A stretch of DNA of 64,000 nucleotides from Dacryopinax spathularia (GCA_037974965.1 JBBPFI010000001.1:2232001-2296000), one strand, 5' to 3'; numbered from the stretch's first letter, positions 36,438 to 48,147 are shown. Notes: a model not told the origin generated them from the sequence alone. A program made the numbers and translations.

Positions 36438-37151
36438 TGTCAGGGGACGTACCTTTTTCGGCCTTGGAGCCTAGCCCCTTCCTTGCTTCCATGCCTTCCC
36501 GAACACCTGGTCATCGGATTCCCTGGTTATCTCCACCGATCTATCGGGATTAGCACTATCCCCGGTGCCGCTCAGGAACCAAGAAGCATGGTCGGCACAA
36601 TGACGCGCCGCACATACTGTTTCAACCCCTGACGCCGCCCATGCCCTTGTGGCCGCTCCTGCCATTGTGGCCACCGATCACTAGCTTCTCTGCCTTACCG
36701 CCGTCGTAGCATGGGGTACCCCGCCATCACCGCCGATGCCAAGGTCCTGGGCCACCGGCAACTGGCAACCACCGGTGCATTCCATGGGCCGCCGGTACCT
36801 TCCGGAATACTGGAGCGCAGCCTCGTAGTAAGTGACGCTTACTCATCGAGCGCAGCCTCGGTCCTAGTATATGCCGGCACCTTCCGCCATAGGGCGTAGC
36901 CACACCTCTGGATTATGCCGGTAGGTTCTCTAGGCAGGCGCTGCCACAGTTACTGTAGGGTATAAATAGACGGCCTGTAAGGCCTAAGGCTCCTCAGATC
37001 CGGTCTCTGAGGATTTCCACCACTGTAACTCCTAGGCACTCGATCTCACTATCCACTCTACTCTTATCCTCTACACCCTCTACTCTACTCCAATCGCTAT
37101 CCTGTCTCTCTGTCACCCGCAGTAGCCTTGTTATTGTGGTGTGCCCTCACA
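36438..37151 (+). repeat. 5' LTR, 714 bp
   Basis: Starts TGTCAGGGGACG, ends CCCTCACA. A TATA box (gtataaatag) is at about 36959-36968, followed by the probable transcript start region. Two half copies of the palindrome (GCGCAGCCT) are present near 36822 and 36850. Confidence 0.95.
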
Positions 37152-37153
37152 GA

Positions 37154-37164
37154 AGACCGGATCT
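37154..37164 (+). promoter_or_regulatory. Putative primer-binding site for self-priming
   Basis: AGACCGGATCT, starting 2 nt after the LTR, is the exact reverse complement of AGATCCGGTCT at 36996-37006 in the LTR, about 30 nt downstream of the TATA box. This is the arrangement used by Tf1/sushi-type elements, in which the 5' end of the mRNA primes reverse transcription in place of a tRNA. No tRNA-like primer site was seen. Confidence 0.65.
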
Positions 37165-37218
37165 CTCAACAACAACCCTACTGCACCACTCGACTCAACT
37201 CAACAACCACCAACACAC

Positions 37219-38343
37219 ATGACGACTCCTACACCCACTGCTGCTGCTGATCCTGCGGTGACCCAGGGCACTGTCCCAGTCGCTCCAGCATTCGCAGCAA
37301 GCGCTACCATTCCACCTAACCCGGCACAACAACTGTCAACCCTTACGGAAACGCTGGAAGCACTACAGGCACGCATTGCCCAGCTGGAAGGCAACCCAAC
37401 GACCACTCGGGAACCTCGCGTGGCAACCCCAGACGTCTTCGATGGCAATCGTGCCAAGGCAGCCACCTTCCTACGCCAGCTGCACCTGTACTTCCATGCA
37501 CGCCCATCGGAATTTCCAACCCCACGGGAGCGCATCATCTTTGCACTCTCCTACATGAGGGGAGGCACGGCAGGCACTTGGGCAGATCGGGTAGCCATGT
37601 ACAACTTGGACCCCAACCCTGATCACCCGGAGGCGCTTGTCTACACCACCTGGGAGGCCTTCAAGGACGCCTTCGACAAAGCCTTTGTCGACCCCAACCC
37701 AGAAGGCTCTGCACGTTTTCGCATGGAGCACCTCAGCCAAGGGACCAAGACCGCTGATGAGTACATCGCTGCCTTTCAAGAACTGGTCCCATGCACCGGC
37801 TACAACGATGTTGCCCATATCGAAAGGTTCGAGCGTGGCCTCAACCGCACCTTGGCCAGCAAGATATACGCACTGCCCGAAATGCCTACAACTCTGGATG
37901 GGTGGTACAAGTATGCACTTCGTTTCGACCACCAGCAGCGCAAGCTGGATGCTCGTAAACCAGTTACTGGCCAACCCGTGCGGTTCACTCGTACCTTCAA
38001 CCGCCCTTTCAACCTGAACTCCCCTGCACCTCGACCTGCGCCACCGCCACGTCCAGCCAGCCCTCCTCTGCACCCTGGAGAGCCCATGGACATCGACTCC
38101 AATCGTCGCGCTGGTCGCAGGATCACCTGCTACAATTGTGGCCAACCAGGACACATCAGCCGTAACTGCCCCAAGCCTCGTCAGGCTCGTATTCGTGCAG
38201 CCGACAATACCATGGAGCCTGGACCACTTGATGCAGAGGCTGTCAAGGCCATCCTGCGAGAAGAGATTGGCAAGATCCTCTTGCAGAACAAGGCCCTTCC
38301 TGGGCCACCCAAGGAGGATGAATCGACCAAGGAGGATTTTTGA
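37219..38343 (+). CDS. gag: Retrotransposon Gag with CCHC zinc knuckle
   Basis: 374 residues from the first ATG after the LTR. A Thr/Ala/Pro-rich N terminus and a coiled coil (LTETLEALQARIAQLE) precede the Ty3-type capsid domain (FDGNRAKAATFLRQLHLYF, TWADRVAMY). A Pro-rich linker leads to a zinc knuckle CYNCGQPGHISRNC starting near residue 304. The gene ends GAT TTT TGA, where a -1 slip on TTT would enter the pol frame. Confidence 0.92.
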   Translation: MTTPTPTAAADPAVTQGTVPVAPAFAASATIPPNPAQQLSTLTETLEALQARIAQLEGNPTTTREPRVATPDVFDGNRAKAATFLRQLHLYFHARPSEFPTPRERIIFALSYMRGGTAGTWADRVAMYNLDPNPDHPEALVYTTWEAFKDAFDKAFVDPNPEGSARFRMEHLSQGTKTADEYIAAFQELVPCTGYNDVAHIERFERGLNRTLASKIYALPEMPTTLDGWYKYALRFDHQQRKLDARKPVTGQPVRFTRTFNRPFNLNSPAPRPAPPPRPASPPLHPGEPMDIDSNRRAGRRITCYNCGQPGHISRNCPKPRQARIRAADNTMEPGPLDAEAVKAILREEIGKILLQNKALPGPPKEDESTKEDF

Positions 38344-41300
38344 AACGGTCGACCAAGAAGGACACATTGCGTTCGACCAATCGTTATGCAGTACTGGCTC
38401 AACCCACAATAGGCACTTCATTCGATACACCTGATAATGATGATGCCATTATGCCCATGAGCCAGGCTGCTACTGTGTCCAAACCCTCCTCGGCAGAAGA
38501 TTCACCTCTACCCCGCAAGATCTACATCCGATCTGCCTCTCTCCCTCGATCCACAGAACTCCACCTCGGTTTACGCGCATTGGACTCAGGTGAATACTTC
38601 ACCACCTCCGCACTCCTTGATTCAGGAGCAACGGGAATGTTTATCGACTCGGAATATGTCAAGCTACGCAACCTCACCACATGACGCCTACCCAGGGCAG
38701 TACCCGTCTACAATATCGATGGCACCCTAAACGAGAGTGGCTCCATTCGAGAAGAGGTAGACCTCATCATGAAGTTCCAAGAACACACAGAGCGTACCAC
38801 CTTCCAGGTCACCAATCTGGGCCACCATACGGTTATTGTGGGGCATACCTGGCTGCGGCACCACAACCCTGAAATCAACTGGGCTACCGGACAAGTTAGC
38901 ATGTCTCGTTGCCCACCCCAATGCAAGGCCGGAGCCAGCACCACCCTTCAGCAGCGTCCGTTGACTCCCTCTACACAGGCGGTCTTCGCGCTGGACACCA
39001 CTGAAGCAGAAGAGGCCCCAGAGCCCTCGCTCCCAAACCTGGCCAAGGGTGATCGCCTCCTCGTGGCCTGGCTGCCACCTCTACCCCAAGCTATTCGAGC
39101 CACTGAAACTGCCTCTACCCGACTGGCTGCAGAAGAGGCCAAGCACCACCAGCAAGAAGAAAGTTTTGAAGCCCTGGTCCCACGCGAATATCAAGACTAC
39201 CGCGATGTCTTCTCCAAGGAATCCTTTGATGAACTGCCCCAGCACCGCCCATGGGACCATGCCATCGAGCTGAAGCCTGGCTCAGAACCCAAGGGCTCCC
39301 GAGTCTACCCATTATCCCTGGATGAGCAAAAGGAACTGGACGAGTTCCTGCGAGAGAACCTGGCCACTGGCCGCATCCGACCCTCGAAATCACCCATGGC
39401 GGCCCCTGTCTTTTTTGTCAAGAAGAAGGATGGCCGACTACGCCTTGTACAAGACTACCGGAAACTCAATGAGATGACCATCAAGAACCGGTACCCAATA
39501 CCGCTGATCTCCGACCTGGTCAACCAGCTGCGCCATGCCCGATTCTTCACCAAGCTGGACATACGCTGGGGATACAACAACATCCGCATCAAGGAGGGCG
39601 ATGAGTGGAAGGCAGCCTTTCGAACCAACCGTGGCCTGTTTGAGCCGTTAGTGATGTTCTTTGGACTCACTAACAGCCCAAGCACCTTCCAGACCATGAT
39701 GAATGACATCTTCCGGGATCTGATTGATGCAGGACGCATTGTCGTCTACCTAGATGACATCCTCATCTTTTCAGAAACCCTAGAAGAACATCGCCAGACG
39801 GTTCGTGACGTGCTGGAAGTCTTGCGACAGCACAAGCTCTACCTTCAACCCTCCAAGTGCGAATTCCACAAGGAGACCATTGAATACCTGGGTCTGATCA
39901 TTGGAAGAGGCACCGTCGCCATGGATCCCGTCAAGGTGGAAGGCATCTCTAAGTGGCCAACCCCTACAAATGTCACAGAAGTCCAATCATTCATTGGATT
40001 CTGTAACTTCTATCGTCGTTTCATCCGGGACTTCTCCACCATTGCACGACCACTGCATGACCTCACCAAGAAGGAGACCACCTTTGTCTGGGGACCGAAA
40101 CAGCAAGAGGCCTTTGACCACCTCAAGCGCGCGATTACCTCTCACCCCGTCTTGGCCTTCCCAAATGAAGACAGGCCTTTTCGGGTTGAAGCAGACAGCT
40201 CAGACTATGCCACAGGGGCTGAGCTCTCGCAGCTGGGGGATGATGGCAAATGGCATCCCATTGCGTTCATGTCCAAGAGCCTCTCACCGACGGAGCGCAA
40301 TTATGACATCCACGACAAGGAGCTCCTCGCCATCATTCGTGCTTTAGAGGAGTGGAGACACTTCCTGGAGGGGGCCAAGCATCAATTCGAGATCTACACC
40401 GACCATCAGAACCTCAAGTACTTCACCACGGCTCAGAAACTCACCAGGCGACAAGCACGATGGTCGTTATTCCTCTCGCGATTCGACTTTGTCTTGATCC
40501 ATCGGGCAGGAAAGCAGAGCGGCAAGCCAGATGCCCTCTCGAGACGAGCGGACCATAAGAAGGGGGAGAGCGACAACCAAGACCAAATTTTGCTTCGTCC
40601 TCAATGGTTCAAGATTGCCGCTGCCCAACGTGGTCACACGCTCATCAACGGATCTGAACGTGACCTGCTTCGTGAAATTCGAAACTGCAAGGACCAAGAT
40701 GAAGCAGTCGTCAAAGCGATTGCAGAGCTGAAGCAAGGAGCCACCAACCGCCTCATTGGCTCGGAATGGGCAGAAGAATCAGGACTTATCCTCTTCAGAG
40801 GAAAGGTCTATGTGCCCAAGAACGACCATCTGCGAACCAAGATCGTACGACTCCACCATGATACACCAATTGCAGGCCACCCTGGACGATGGAAAACCCT
40901 CGAATTGGTCTCTCGGAATTACTGGTGGCCCAACATCAGTCGCTTCGTAGGCCGCTATGTCGCCACCTGCCATGCCTGCAACCGAACCAAAGTCTACCCC
41001 CAAGCACCAGCTGGCAGTCTCATGCCCAACCGAATCCCTACCAGGCGATGGCAATGCGTCACCACTGATCTGATCACTTCCCTGCCTCCATCCCAGGGCT
41101 ACGACGCTATCTTTGTAGTCGTTGATCGACTCACAAAGCAGGCCCACTTTGCACCAACTCAGAACGAAGTCTCTTCAATGGGTATTGCTCGGCTCTTTCG
41201 GGACCATGTCTGGCGATATCATGGCCTCCCAGAGGAAGTTATCAGTGATCGGGGCACCCAATACGTCTCAGCCTTCATGCGAGAGCTCAATACCCTGCTT

Positions 41301-42233
41301 GGCATCAAGACCTCTGCCTCAAGCGCCTATCACCCACAGACAGATGGTCAGACAGAGAGGGTCAATCAGGAGATAGAGCAGTACCTCCGCCTCTTTGTCA
41401 ACTATCGTCAGGATGACTGGGTGGAGTGGCTGCCGCTTGCAGAATTTGCCTACAACAACCGCATCCAGGCCTCGACACGCATGTCACCCTTCATGGCCAA
41501 CTATGGACAGAACCCTCGCATGGGCACAGAGCCCCCACGTGACTCGCCTATTGAAGGGGTCAATGACTTCCTGGAGCGCATGAGCAAGCTGCAAGATGAG
41601 TGTGCAGCCGCCCTGAAGCAAGCAGCTGAGGATATGGCACGGTTCTATGACAGTCACCATGGGCCTACTCCCTCTTACAAACCAGGCGATAAGGTCTGGC
41701 TGGACTCGCACAACATCAAGACAACTCGCCCAGCCAAGAAACTGGATGACAAGTGGTTTGGTCCCTTTGAAGTCCAGGAGAGGGTCAATCCCAATGCCTA
41801 TCGACTCAAGCTCCCGACCAGCTTCCTGATACACCCGGTCTTTCATGTCAGCAAGCTCCGTCCATATCAGGAAAGCGACCTGCCAGGACGACATCAAGAG
41901 AAGCGACCACCACCAGCAGTCATTGAAGATGGAGTTCCCCAATGGGAGCTAGAGCGGATTGATGACAGTCGCCTATGGCGTGGAAAACTGGAGTACCTGG
42001 TCAAGTGGAAGGGATACCCCAACTCGGAGCGCACTTGGGAACCGGAAGCTCAGCTTCGTGAAGACGCACCCAAGGCTGTCAGGGAGTTCCATGCCAGGCA
42101 CCCCTCTGCTCCATCCCGCATTTCAGCCCTATCCTTCGACCGACTCCCTTTTCGGCAACTGGAGAACTTCACAGAATCGCCCAAGAAGGTCTTGTTCGAC
42201 TGGACTCAAGGCCGCCTATCGCCACAGCTCTGA
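38340..42233 (+). pseudogene. pol: Retrotransposon Pol: PR, RT, RNase H, integrase, chromodomain; one in-frame stop
   Basis: The frame lies -1 relative to gag. Domains in order: aspartic protease (LLDSGATGMFID), reverse transcriptase (TKLDIRWGYNN, VYLDDILIF), RNase H (IHDKELLAI), integrase with an HHCC finger (HHDTPIAGHPGR...CHACNRTK) and DDE residues (TTDLI, ISDRGTQY, TDGQTERVNQE), and a C-terminal chromodomain (YLVKWKGYPNSERTWEPE). A TGA at 38682-38684 interrupts the frame between protease and reverse transcriptase; the codon looks like a single-base change from an Arg codon. The rest is open for 1184 codons. This places the element among chromodomain Ty3/Gypsy elements, which use histone marks for targeting. 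Confidence 0.92.
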
Positions 42234-42993
42234 TTCCTGCCTCAACTACAGCACCAGTAGTTATCAAGCAGGCAGAACAGACAGCAGGAAAAGCCCTCCA
42301 CCCGCACGCACTGGCGACACTGCAGCTTACAGCTCAGACATCGCTCCCATGCCCATCCCAACCGACCTTCCTCCAGAAACCAACCCACAGCCCATTGCAC
42401 CCCCGGACGCAGGCGACCAACATCGATATCCCCCAAGTGCTTCCATCGCTTGGGCACCTGTCGCTTCAGTCTTGGCCGCACCCCTCCAAGACTGGCCAAG
42501 ACCCTAGTCAAGGGTGAGATCCAGCTCAACGGACGCTGGAGATCCAGCACGTACTCGGGACGACATGGGCCACATTCACTCCACGGGTCCCTCAGGCAAC
42601 AGAAGAGGCAACTTGGCCACTCAGGAAGCCGCACACACTCCTTCCATCCTACCACGCAGTGGCGACATCAACTCAACCCCTCCTGCGTCTCTCCCCTTGC
42701 CAAAAACCGCCCTATTACCAGCTGCAACCAGGCCGTGTTTGGCAGCCGTGCCAACACCACCTGAGATCGTTCCTTCCAATGCAGGGGCGCCAGCGAGCAG
42801 CAAGAGGAGGAGGGGACTAGACGGCCAGTCAGAAGCTGAGCAAGACAGACGAGGGGTACGCACCCATGTCCATGGTGGTCAAGAGGACAAGAGGTGTCAA
42901 GACCCAACTGGCCGAGACACAGTCACCGACTGCTTATCAACACTGCCACCACCGCCACGTGCTCTGGGACATAGCACCTTGAGGGGGGGGTGA
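42234..42993 (+). other. Retrotransposon 3' spacer and polypurine tract
   Basis: 760 bp between the pol stop and the 3' LTR. Two Pro/Ser-rich open frames exist but neither resembles a known third ORF. It ends in the polypurine tract. Confidence 0.5.
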
Positions 42994-43707
42994 TGTCAGG
43001 GGACGTACCTTTTTCGGCCTTGGAGCCTAGCCCCTTCCTTGCTTCCATGCCTTCCCGAACACCTGGTCATCGGATTCCCTGGTTATCTCCACCGATCTAT
43101 CGGGATTAGCACTATCCCCGGTGCCGCTCAGGAACCAAGAAGCATGGTCGGCACAATGACGCGCCGCACATACTGTTTCAACCCCTGACGCCGCCCATGC
43201 CCTTGTGGCCGCTCCTGCCATTGTGGCCACCGATCACTAGCTTCTCTGCCTTACCGCCGTCGTAGCATGGGGTACCCCGCCATCACCGCCGATGCCAAGG
43301 TCCTGGGCCACCGGCAACTGGCAACCACCGGTGCATTCCATGGGCCGCCGGTACCTTCCGGAATACTGGAGCGCAGCCTCGTAGTAAGTGACGCTTACTC
43401 ATCGAGCGCAGCCTCGGTCCTAGTATATGCCGGCACCTTCCGCCATAGGGCGTAGCCACACCTCTGGATTATGCCGGTAGGTTCTCTAGGCAGGCGCTGC
43501 CACAGTTACTGTAGGGTATAAATAGACGGCCTGTAAGGCCTAAGGCTCCTCAGATCCGGTCTCTGAGGATTTCCACCACTGTAACTCCTAGGCACTCGAT
43601 CTCACTATCCACTCTACTCTTATCCTCTACACCCTCTACTCTACTCCAATCGCTATCCTGTCTCTCTGTCACCCGCAGTAGCCTTGTTATTGTGGTGTGC
43701 CCTCACA
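42994..43707 (+). repeat. 3' LTR, 714 bp
   Basis: Same length as the 5' LTR and no difference was noticed on reading. Followed by the second target-site copy CCTGC at 43708-43712. Confidence 0.95.
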
Positions 43708-45439
43708 CCTGCTGATTTGCAGCCTTGGGATTCAGCTGGCCATCCGTGCCGAAGAAGTTCGACTTGGTCCAACGGATGATACCTCCACTCAAAAATGGGT
43801 GGAAATGCTTCGCCGCCGGAACTCTCTTTTGGGCGTCAAGCTTGTCAATGAGGCTGCGCCTCCCCAATCGTATCTGGAACAAGGCTCGATGTTTATTGCT
43901 ATTCAAACCCCATGGCAGCGGCAAATCTTCTCTGAAATAGGCGGGAACGTTATGTGTATTGATGACACCCACAATGTGACCCAGTATTACAAGGTCACCC
44001 TCTTCACATTACTGTGTCGAGATCATTGGGGCCACGGTACGTAGCACATGCAATTGGCTAGGCTGCACATCCTCACCAATGTGCAGGTATCCCGGTCGCC
44101 TGGCTTTTGACCTCCAATGGAGAAGCACTCACCCTGCGATACTGGCTCCAGCTGTTCCGACAATCAAACAGCACCATCCCTCGCTATGTTATGACAGACA
44201 AGAATCAAGCCCAAATCTCAGCAATTCACGCAGCCTATCCATCTGCCACAGTTCTTCTTTGCTGGTGGCATGTGCTCCATGCATGGCAACAGCACCTTCG
44301 AATCGTCGATCATCCCGATCTCTGGCAGCTATTGAAGCAATGGATCCGTGTCCATGATCCGGTGGAGTTTCAGGCGCACTGGCAAAGGATTGCTGCCTTG
44401 GCCCCTCCCAAATTTCGTGAATACCTCATTCACAGTTGGTCTGGGGATCAGGCAATGTGGTCCGCTATGAATCGCCAAAACCGCCATGTCTTTGAAGAAG
44501 TGCACACCAATATGCTCATTGAAGCGTAAGTCCACTCTGGTCCAGGCTGCGCTTCGCCTGCTGAGCCTGTCTGCATGCAGTTGGCACCATGTCCTGAAGA
44601 CCACGTTTCTGCGGGGAGCAAGGAATCGACGGATGGATGACCTTCTCCACACCCTGACGACGGACGTGGCTGCGCATTATGCTCTGCAGCACCGAAGACA
44701 AGAAGGGGGTTTTGAAGGGCTCAACATTGAAGCCCAAGCCCGCCTCAATGCTGAAACCGCCGGGGCCAAGATCCCACGGGCACATCTCACCTGCCAAAGT
44801 GCTGATGCATATACCGTCCAATCGCAGACCGATTCCACCCATACATACATCGTTGACATGCTTCTTGGCACATGCGAGTGCGCAGCCTGGCCGCGGCTCA
44901 AGTTCTGCAAACATATGGCTGCAGTGGACCATCACTTCCTGGAGTGCTGCCAGGCTGCGACTCTTTGGGCGCAGCCTCCCCCAACCTCTCGGCTCAAAGA
45001 GAAGCCAGTCGAGCTGGTGGCGGAACAAAGCGAGGACCTTCAGGCACCCTCTGCTACGATGGTCCAAGTCCCCCTGGCCAATCGAGTCCTGGTCCGTGCG
45101 CAGGAGCTGTGCAAACGGCTGCAACAAGCAGGCTGCGCTCCTGCTCAATTTGCCAGTGACCTCACCAAACTCCTTGGGTCGATGGATGCACTGCTGGCAC
45201 AAGCCATTGAGGCTGCGCCCATCCCTCCTTTGTTGCCGGAGAAGGTTAAGCTCCCACCTAATATATCAAGCGCTGCGGAAACAGCCAAAACCTTGCCTCA
45301 TCGCAAGAAGAGGTTGCGGCAGGCTGCGCAGCCTTATGCAGGGCGCACGACGTGTAGCAAGGTTGTAGTCGCGGCAGTCAAATGATCAATACTATTCCAT
45401 TGAAACTGTACAAGTACAAACGAGGCTCATGAGGCTGCG

Positions 45440-48147
45440 CTACACATTGCCAATCTTGAAGAATTCAGTCACAATCCAGGAAGGCCGGCCACGCCAGTAG
45501 CCATCGGCACGGGTGGATCCCTGCACTGTCATGGTGTACTTGTGACGCATGACACGCTCGAGGTTGTGTGTGTGGATGGGGCGGTAACCTTCATTGTTCT
45601 CGAAGAGGTCGAGCATCGTTGTGGCAGAGAGGCCCAAAATCGACTCAGCTGCAGTATTGAAACTCGTGGCACGTTCCCGCTCGCCCTCTTCATCGACCAA
45701 CCAGAAATGAAGGCAGTACCTAGGTTGTGCAGCCTCAGTCACAGACAGGTTGCGCAGCCTGAGAAGACACTTACTTTGGAACTGGCACCATGAAGCTTTG
45801 TCGGCAGATGGGGCAGTGGTACAAGTTATCCACACCTCGATCAGCCAAAGTCATCTTGCGGTTGCATGTGCGAGTGGCGCAGCCTTGATAAGCGACACTC
45901 TTCTCGACATTGATCTCGATGGTCCCAGATATACGGAAAGTGCGTGGAACAGGCTGCGCGTCCAGCTTTTCCTCATGCACTTGAGTGATCGTCCGAATGG
46001 GCGGCAGTGTGGTGAGCTGGCGCTGGGCAATGGCCTTTGCGCCATCCGCACTGCAGGCTGCGCTGAGCAAGTGCCACTGAGCCGGATCATCCTTCGCAGC
46101 CTCCCACCTGCAATGAAGGTCAGCGCAGCCTACAAGAAACAACAATGGGAGCCCACGCACCACTGAGACAACGTGTCATACCCGGGGATGTCGTCCCCCC
46201 AGAAAATCTCAGTATGTCGGGCATCAGTCTTGACTGAGAGACCACGAGAGGTGTCCACCAGCACGTTGTGGAAGAGGGCAATAGTGCCATCTGTGCCCTC
46301 AAGTTCGGGCCAGAACTCATCAAAGGCGACGAGTCGCACTACACTGCCCGTCTCGTCAACGAGCCACATATCCACTCGAGTACTTGGTGCACCATGCGCA
46401 AAGTTCTACAAGACACTGTGAGGCTGCGCAGCCTTTGCCTTATATGAACTCCACTTACAAAGCGGCCTGTGCTCTTCCCCTTCCCAAACATGACCTCACT
46501 GGTATTGGCGATCACACAAGCAATATCTGAAGCAACCGTCAACTTGGGCAGGTTGCGCAGCCTTAAATGGGCACATACCAACAGGCTTGCGGTCTGGCAC
46601 ACTGGGCAGCTGCACAATCTTGCGCAAGTTGAAGTGTCGCATTGGGATGGATCGATCCCCAGGAACCTAACCAGCTGTGTCATGAGCAAACGTTCACTGG
46701 GTGTGCAGGCTGTGCTTACATTGACAAACTCGGCAGTGGCTTCCACAAAGTCCAGCTGTGCCGGATGGAAGGACCGGCAGTAGATCTGCACAGCGCCAAT
46801 GGCATTCACATTGTGGATCTCATATACCTATTCCACAATCAGGATGCGCAGCCTCCATGACATTGAGTCAGACTCACCTCGCCTTCTTCAAGTTGCGCAG
46901 CCTTACCCATGAGCTTCTTGCGAACGACAAGATCGATTTGGGCGGTGTTGTCATGCAACACAACATCAACAGTCCAGCGTTTGCGTTCGATGCGAGTGAC
47001 ACGGCCCCGGATGTGCAGGCTGCGCAGCCTTTTGAGCTTACAACCTAAGCAAATGGAAGAGAATGCACATACCCACGAGAATTGGCGACAATATCACGGA
47101 TCGGAGTGAAGGAGGGGATTCGGCCCCAGCCTGGAGGGTGGAAAGGCAAGGCTGGAGGCTGCGCTTCCACACCAGGGACTCGGTCTGGATGGGTGGCATA
47201 ATGCTGGACTGCCCATGATTGGAGGGGTGCATCGGCCGGGAACTCCAGATCGACCTCGGGTTCAACTGGGGGAGGTGGACGGGCAGTGAGCGGGGGGGAG
47301 CGCGCAATCAGTGCAGGAGGCACGGCTCCCAAACCGGGCAGGACAACGGTGGTGGGTTGTCCCTGTCCACCCGTCCCAAGACGTTGCGCAGGCTTGGGCG
47401 ATTGGGACTCAACCTTGACAGAGAAGACACCCTGGGGAGCCCAATCAGATGGGCGACTAGTGGTCGCTGGGGAGGGAGAGGGAGTCTGCGCAGCCTTGGG
47501 CTTGATAGGGGACGGAGAGGGAGCCTGCGCAGCCTTGGGCTTGATGATGATGGTTTGGTGGATGACCTTGGGGGGGGTCGTTGGTGAGGAAGGCTGCGCA
47601 GCCTCATCATTGTCAAGGGAGTGGAGATAGCCTTCGAATGGAGAGTTGACGTTCGACCAGTTGGCATAAAGGAGGGGATGGCCGATCTTGGCTGTGCGAC
47701 CTTGGATGCGCTCCAGGTCCCAAGCAATGAGGGATATACTATGGGCCAGTCAGTGATGTTCAGGCTGCGCTACACTTGCAGACGCACCCAGCACCATATC
47801 CCGACACCCATCGCTCCATGTCCCTCAGCTGCACAATGTCGTACACCTCGAACTCATCCTGGCGCAACCTCTGTGCCAAAGCAGGGCCAGACACAACTTG
47901 GTTCACGTAGGTAACACTATCACTGAGAGTCAGGCTGTGCAGCCTGTCAGAGAATGCGCATGCTTGAGGGGCAGACGACTTACTGGAAATAAGGAGGGTC
48001 AAATGGCTCGCCGTCAGGGTCAAGTTCCTCATAAAAGTCGATGAGCTGAACACGCCCATTGCCATTGCCAGACACATGAGCGCGTATGAGGCCGTCCAGA
48101 ACACCAATGTCTAAGTTAAGCGGCGGATTGACTAAGGGGTTAGCCAT
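45440..48147 (-). CDS. RPA1-like large subunit of replication protein A
   Basis: Ten exons (48147-47984, 47934-47788, 47738-47073, 47019-46878, 46827-46720, 46666-46579, 46526-46459, 46405-46161, 46107-45775, 45719-45440) give 746 residues. The N-terminal OB fold carries LTLSDSVTYVNQVVSGPALAQ. A long Pro/Ala linker, partly encoded by palindrome copies (KAAQ, EAAQP), leads to DBD-A/B (RGRVTRIERKRWTVDVVLHD, VDMWLVDETGSVVRLVAFDE) and to DBD-C with the zinc site C-ATRT-C...C-PI-C near residues 618-643 and a C-terminal fold ending at IVTEFFKIGNV. RPA binds single-stranded DNA in replication and repair. The frame is intact. It is longer than human RPA1 (616). It could be the host gene or a copy carried by the neighbouring MULE; every intron holds the palindrome, and the acceptors of introns 1 and 3 lie within it (GGCTGCGCAG|CCT). 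Confidence 0.85.

Larger units (their letters stand above)
36438..43707 (+). mobile_element. Complete Ty3/Gypsy chromovirus (LTR retrotransposon), 7270 bp
   Basis: Two 714-bp LTRs that begin TGT and end ACA flank gag and a pol with protease, reverse transcriptase, RNase H, integrase and chromodomain in that order. The LTRs looked identical on side-by-side reading, which suggests a recent insertion. A G-rich polypurine tract (gagggggggg, 42981-42990) lies just before the 3' LTR. An 11-nt match supports self-priming (see separate entry). Inserted in an intron of the MULE gene, same strand. Pol has one in-frame stop, so this copy may not be autonomous. Confidence 0.95.
35791..45385 (+). pseudogene. 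MULE-type transposase gene with SWIM zinc finger, split by a retrotransposon
   Basis: Five exons (35791-36072, 36123-36401, 43736-44036, 44087-44525, 44581-45385) encode about 701 residues. An N-terminal DNA-binding-like region (WVCTREGTGG, KRTGCKCVLITKTYPGT, YHAVHSHLIGD) is followed by the MULE core (MCIDDTHNVTQYY, WLLTSNGEA, YVMTDKNQAQISAI, CWWHVLHAW) and a SWIM finger CECAAWPRLKFCKH. Exon 1 has an in-frame TAG at 36046-36048 where relatives have Trp, so it is called a pseudogene; the rest of the frame is intact. A chromovirus sits inside intron 2. Without it that intron would be 59 nt, like its neighbours. The true start may lie upstream of 35791. It is convergent with the RPA1-like gene, 54 bp away. 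Confidence 0.8.

Noticed and set aside
42514-42993. Possible third ORF of the retrotransposon
   Set aside because: Pro/Ser-rich, no start context and no resemblance to known env or accessory ORFs.
36438-43707. Palindrome copies inside the retrotransposon
   Set aside because: Only two half copies in each LTR, which could be chance; the element does not share the dense pattern.
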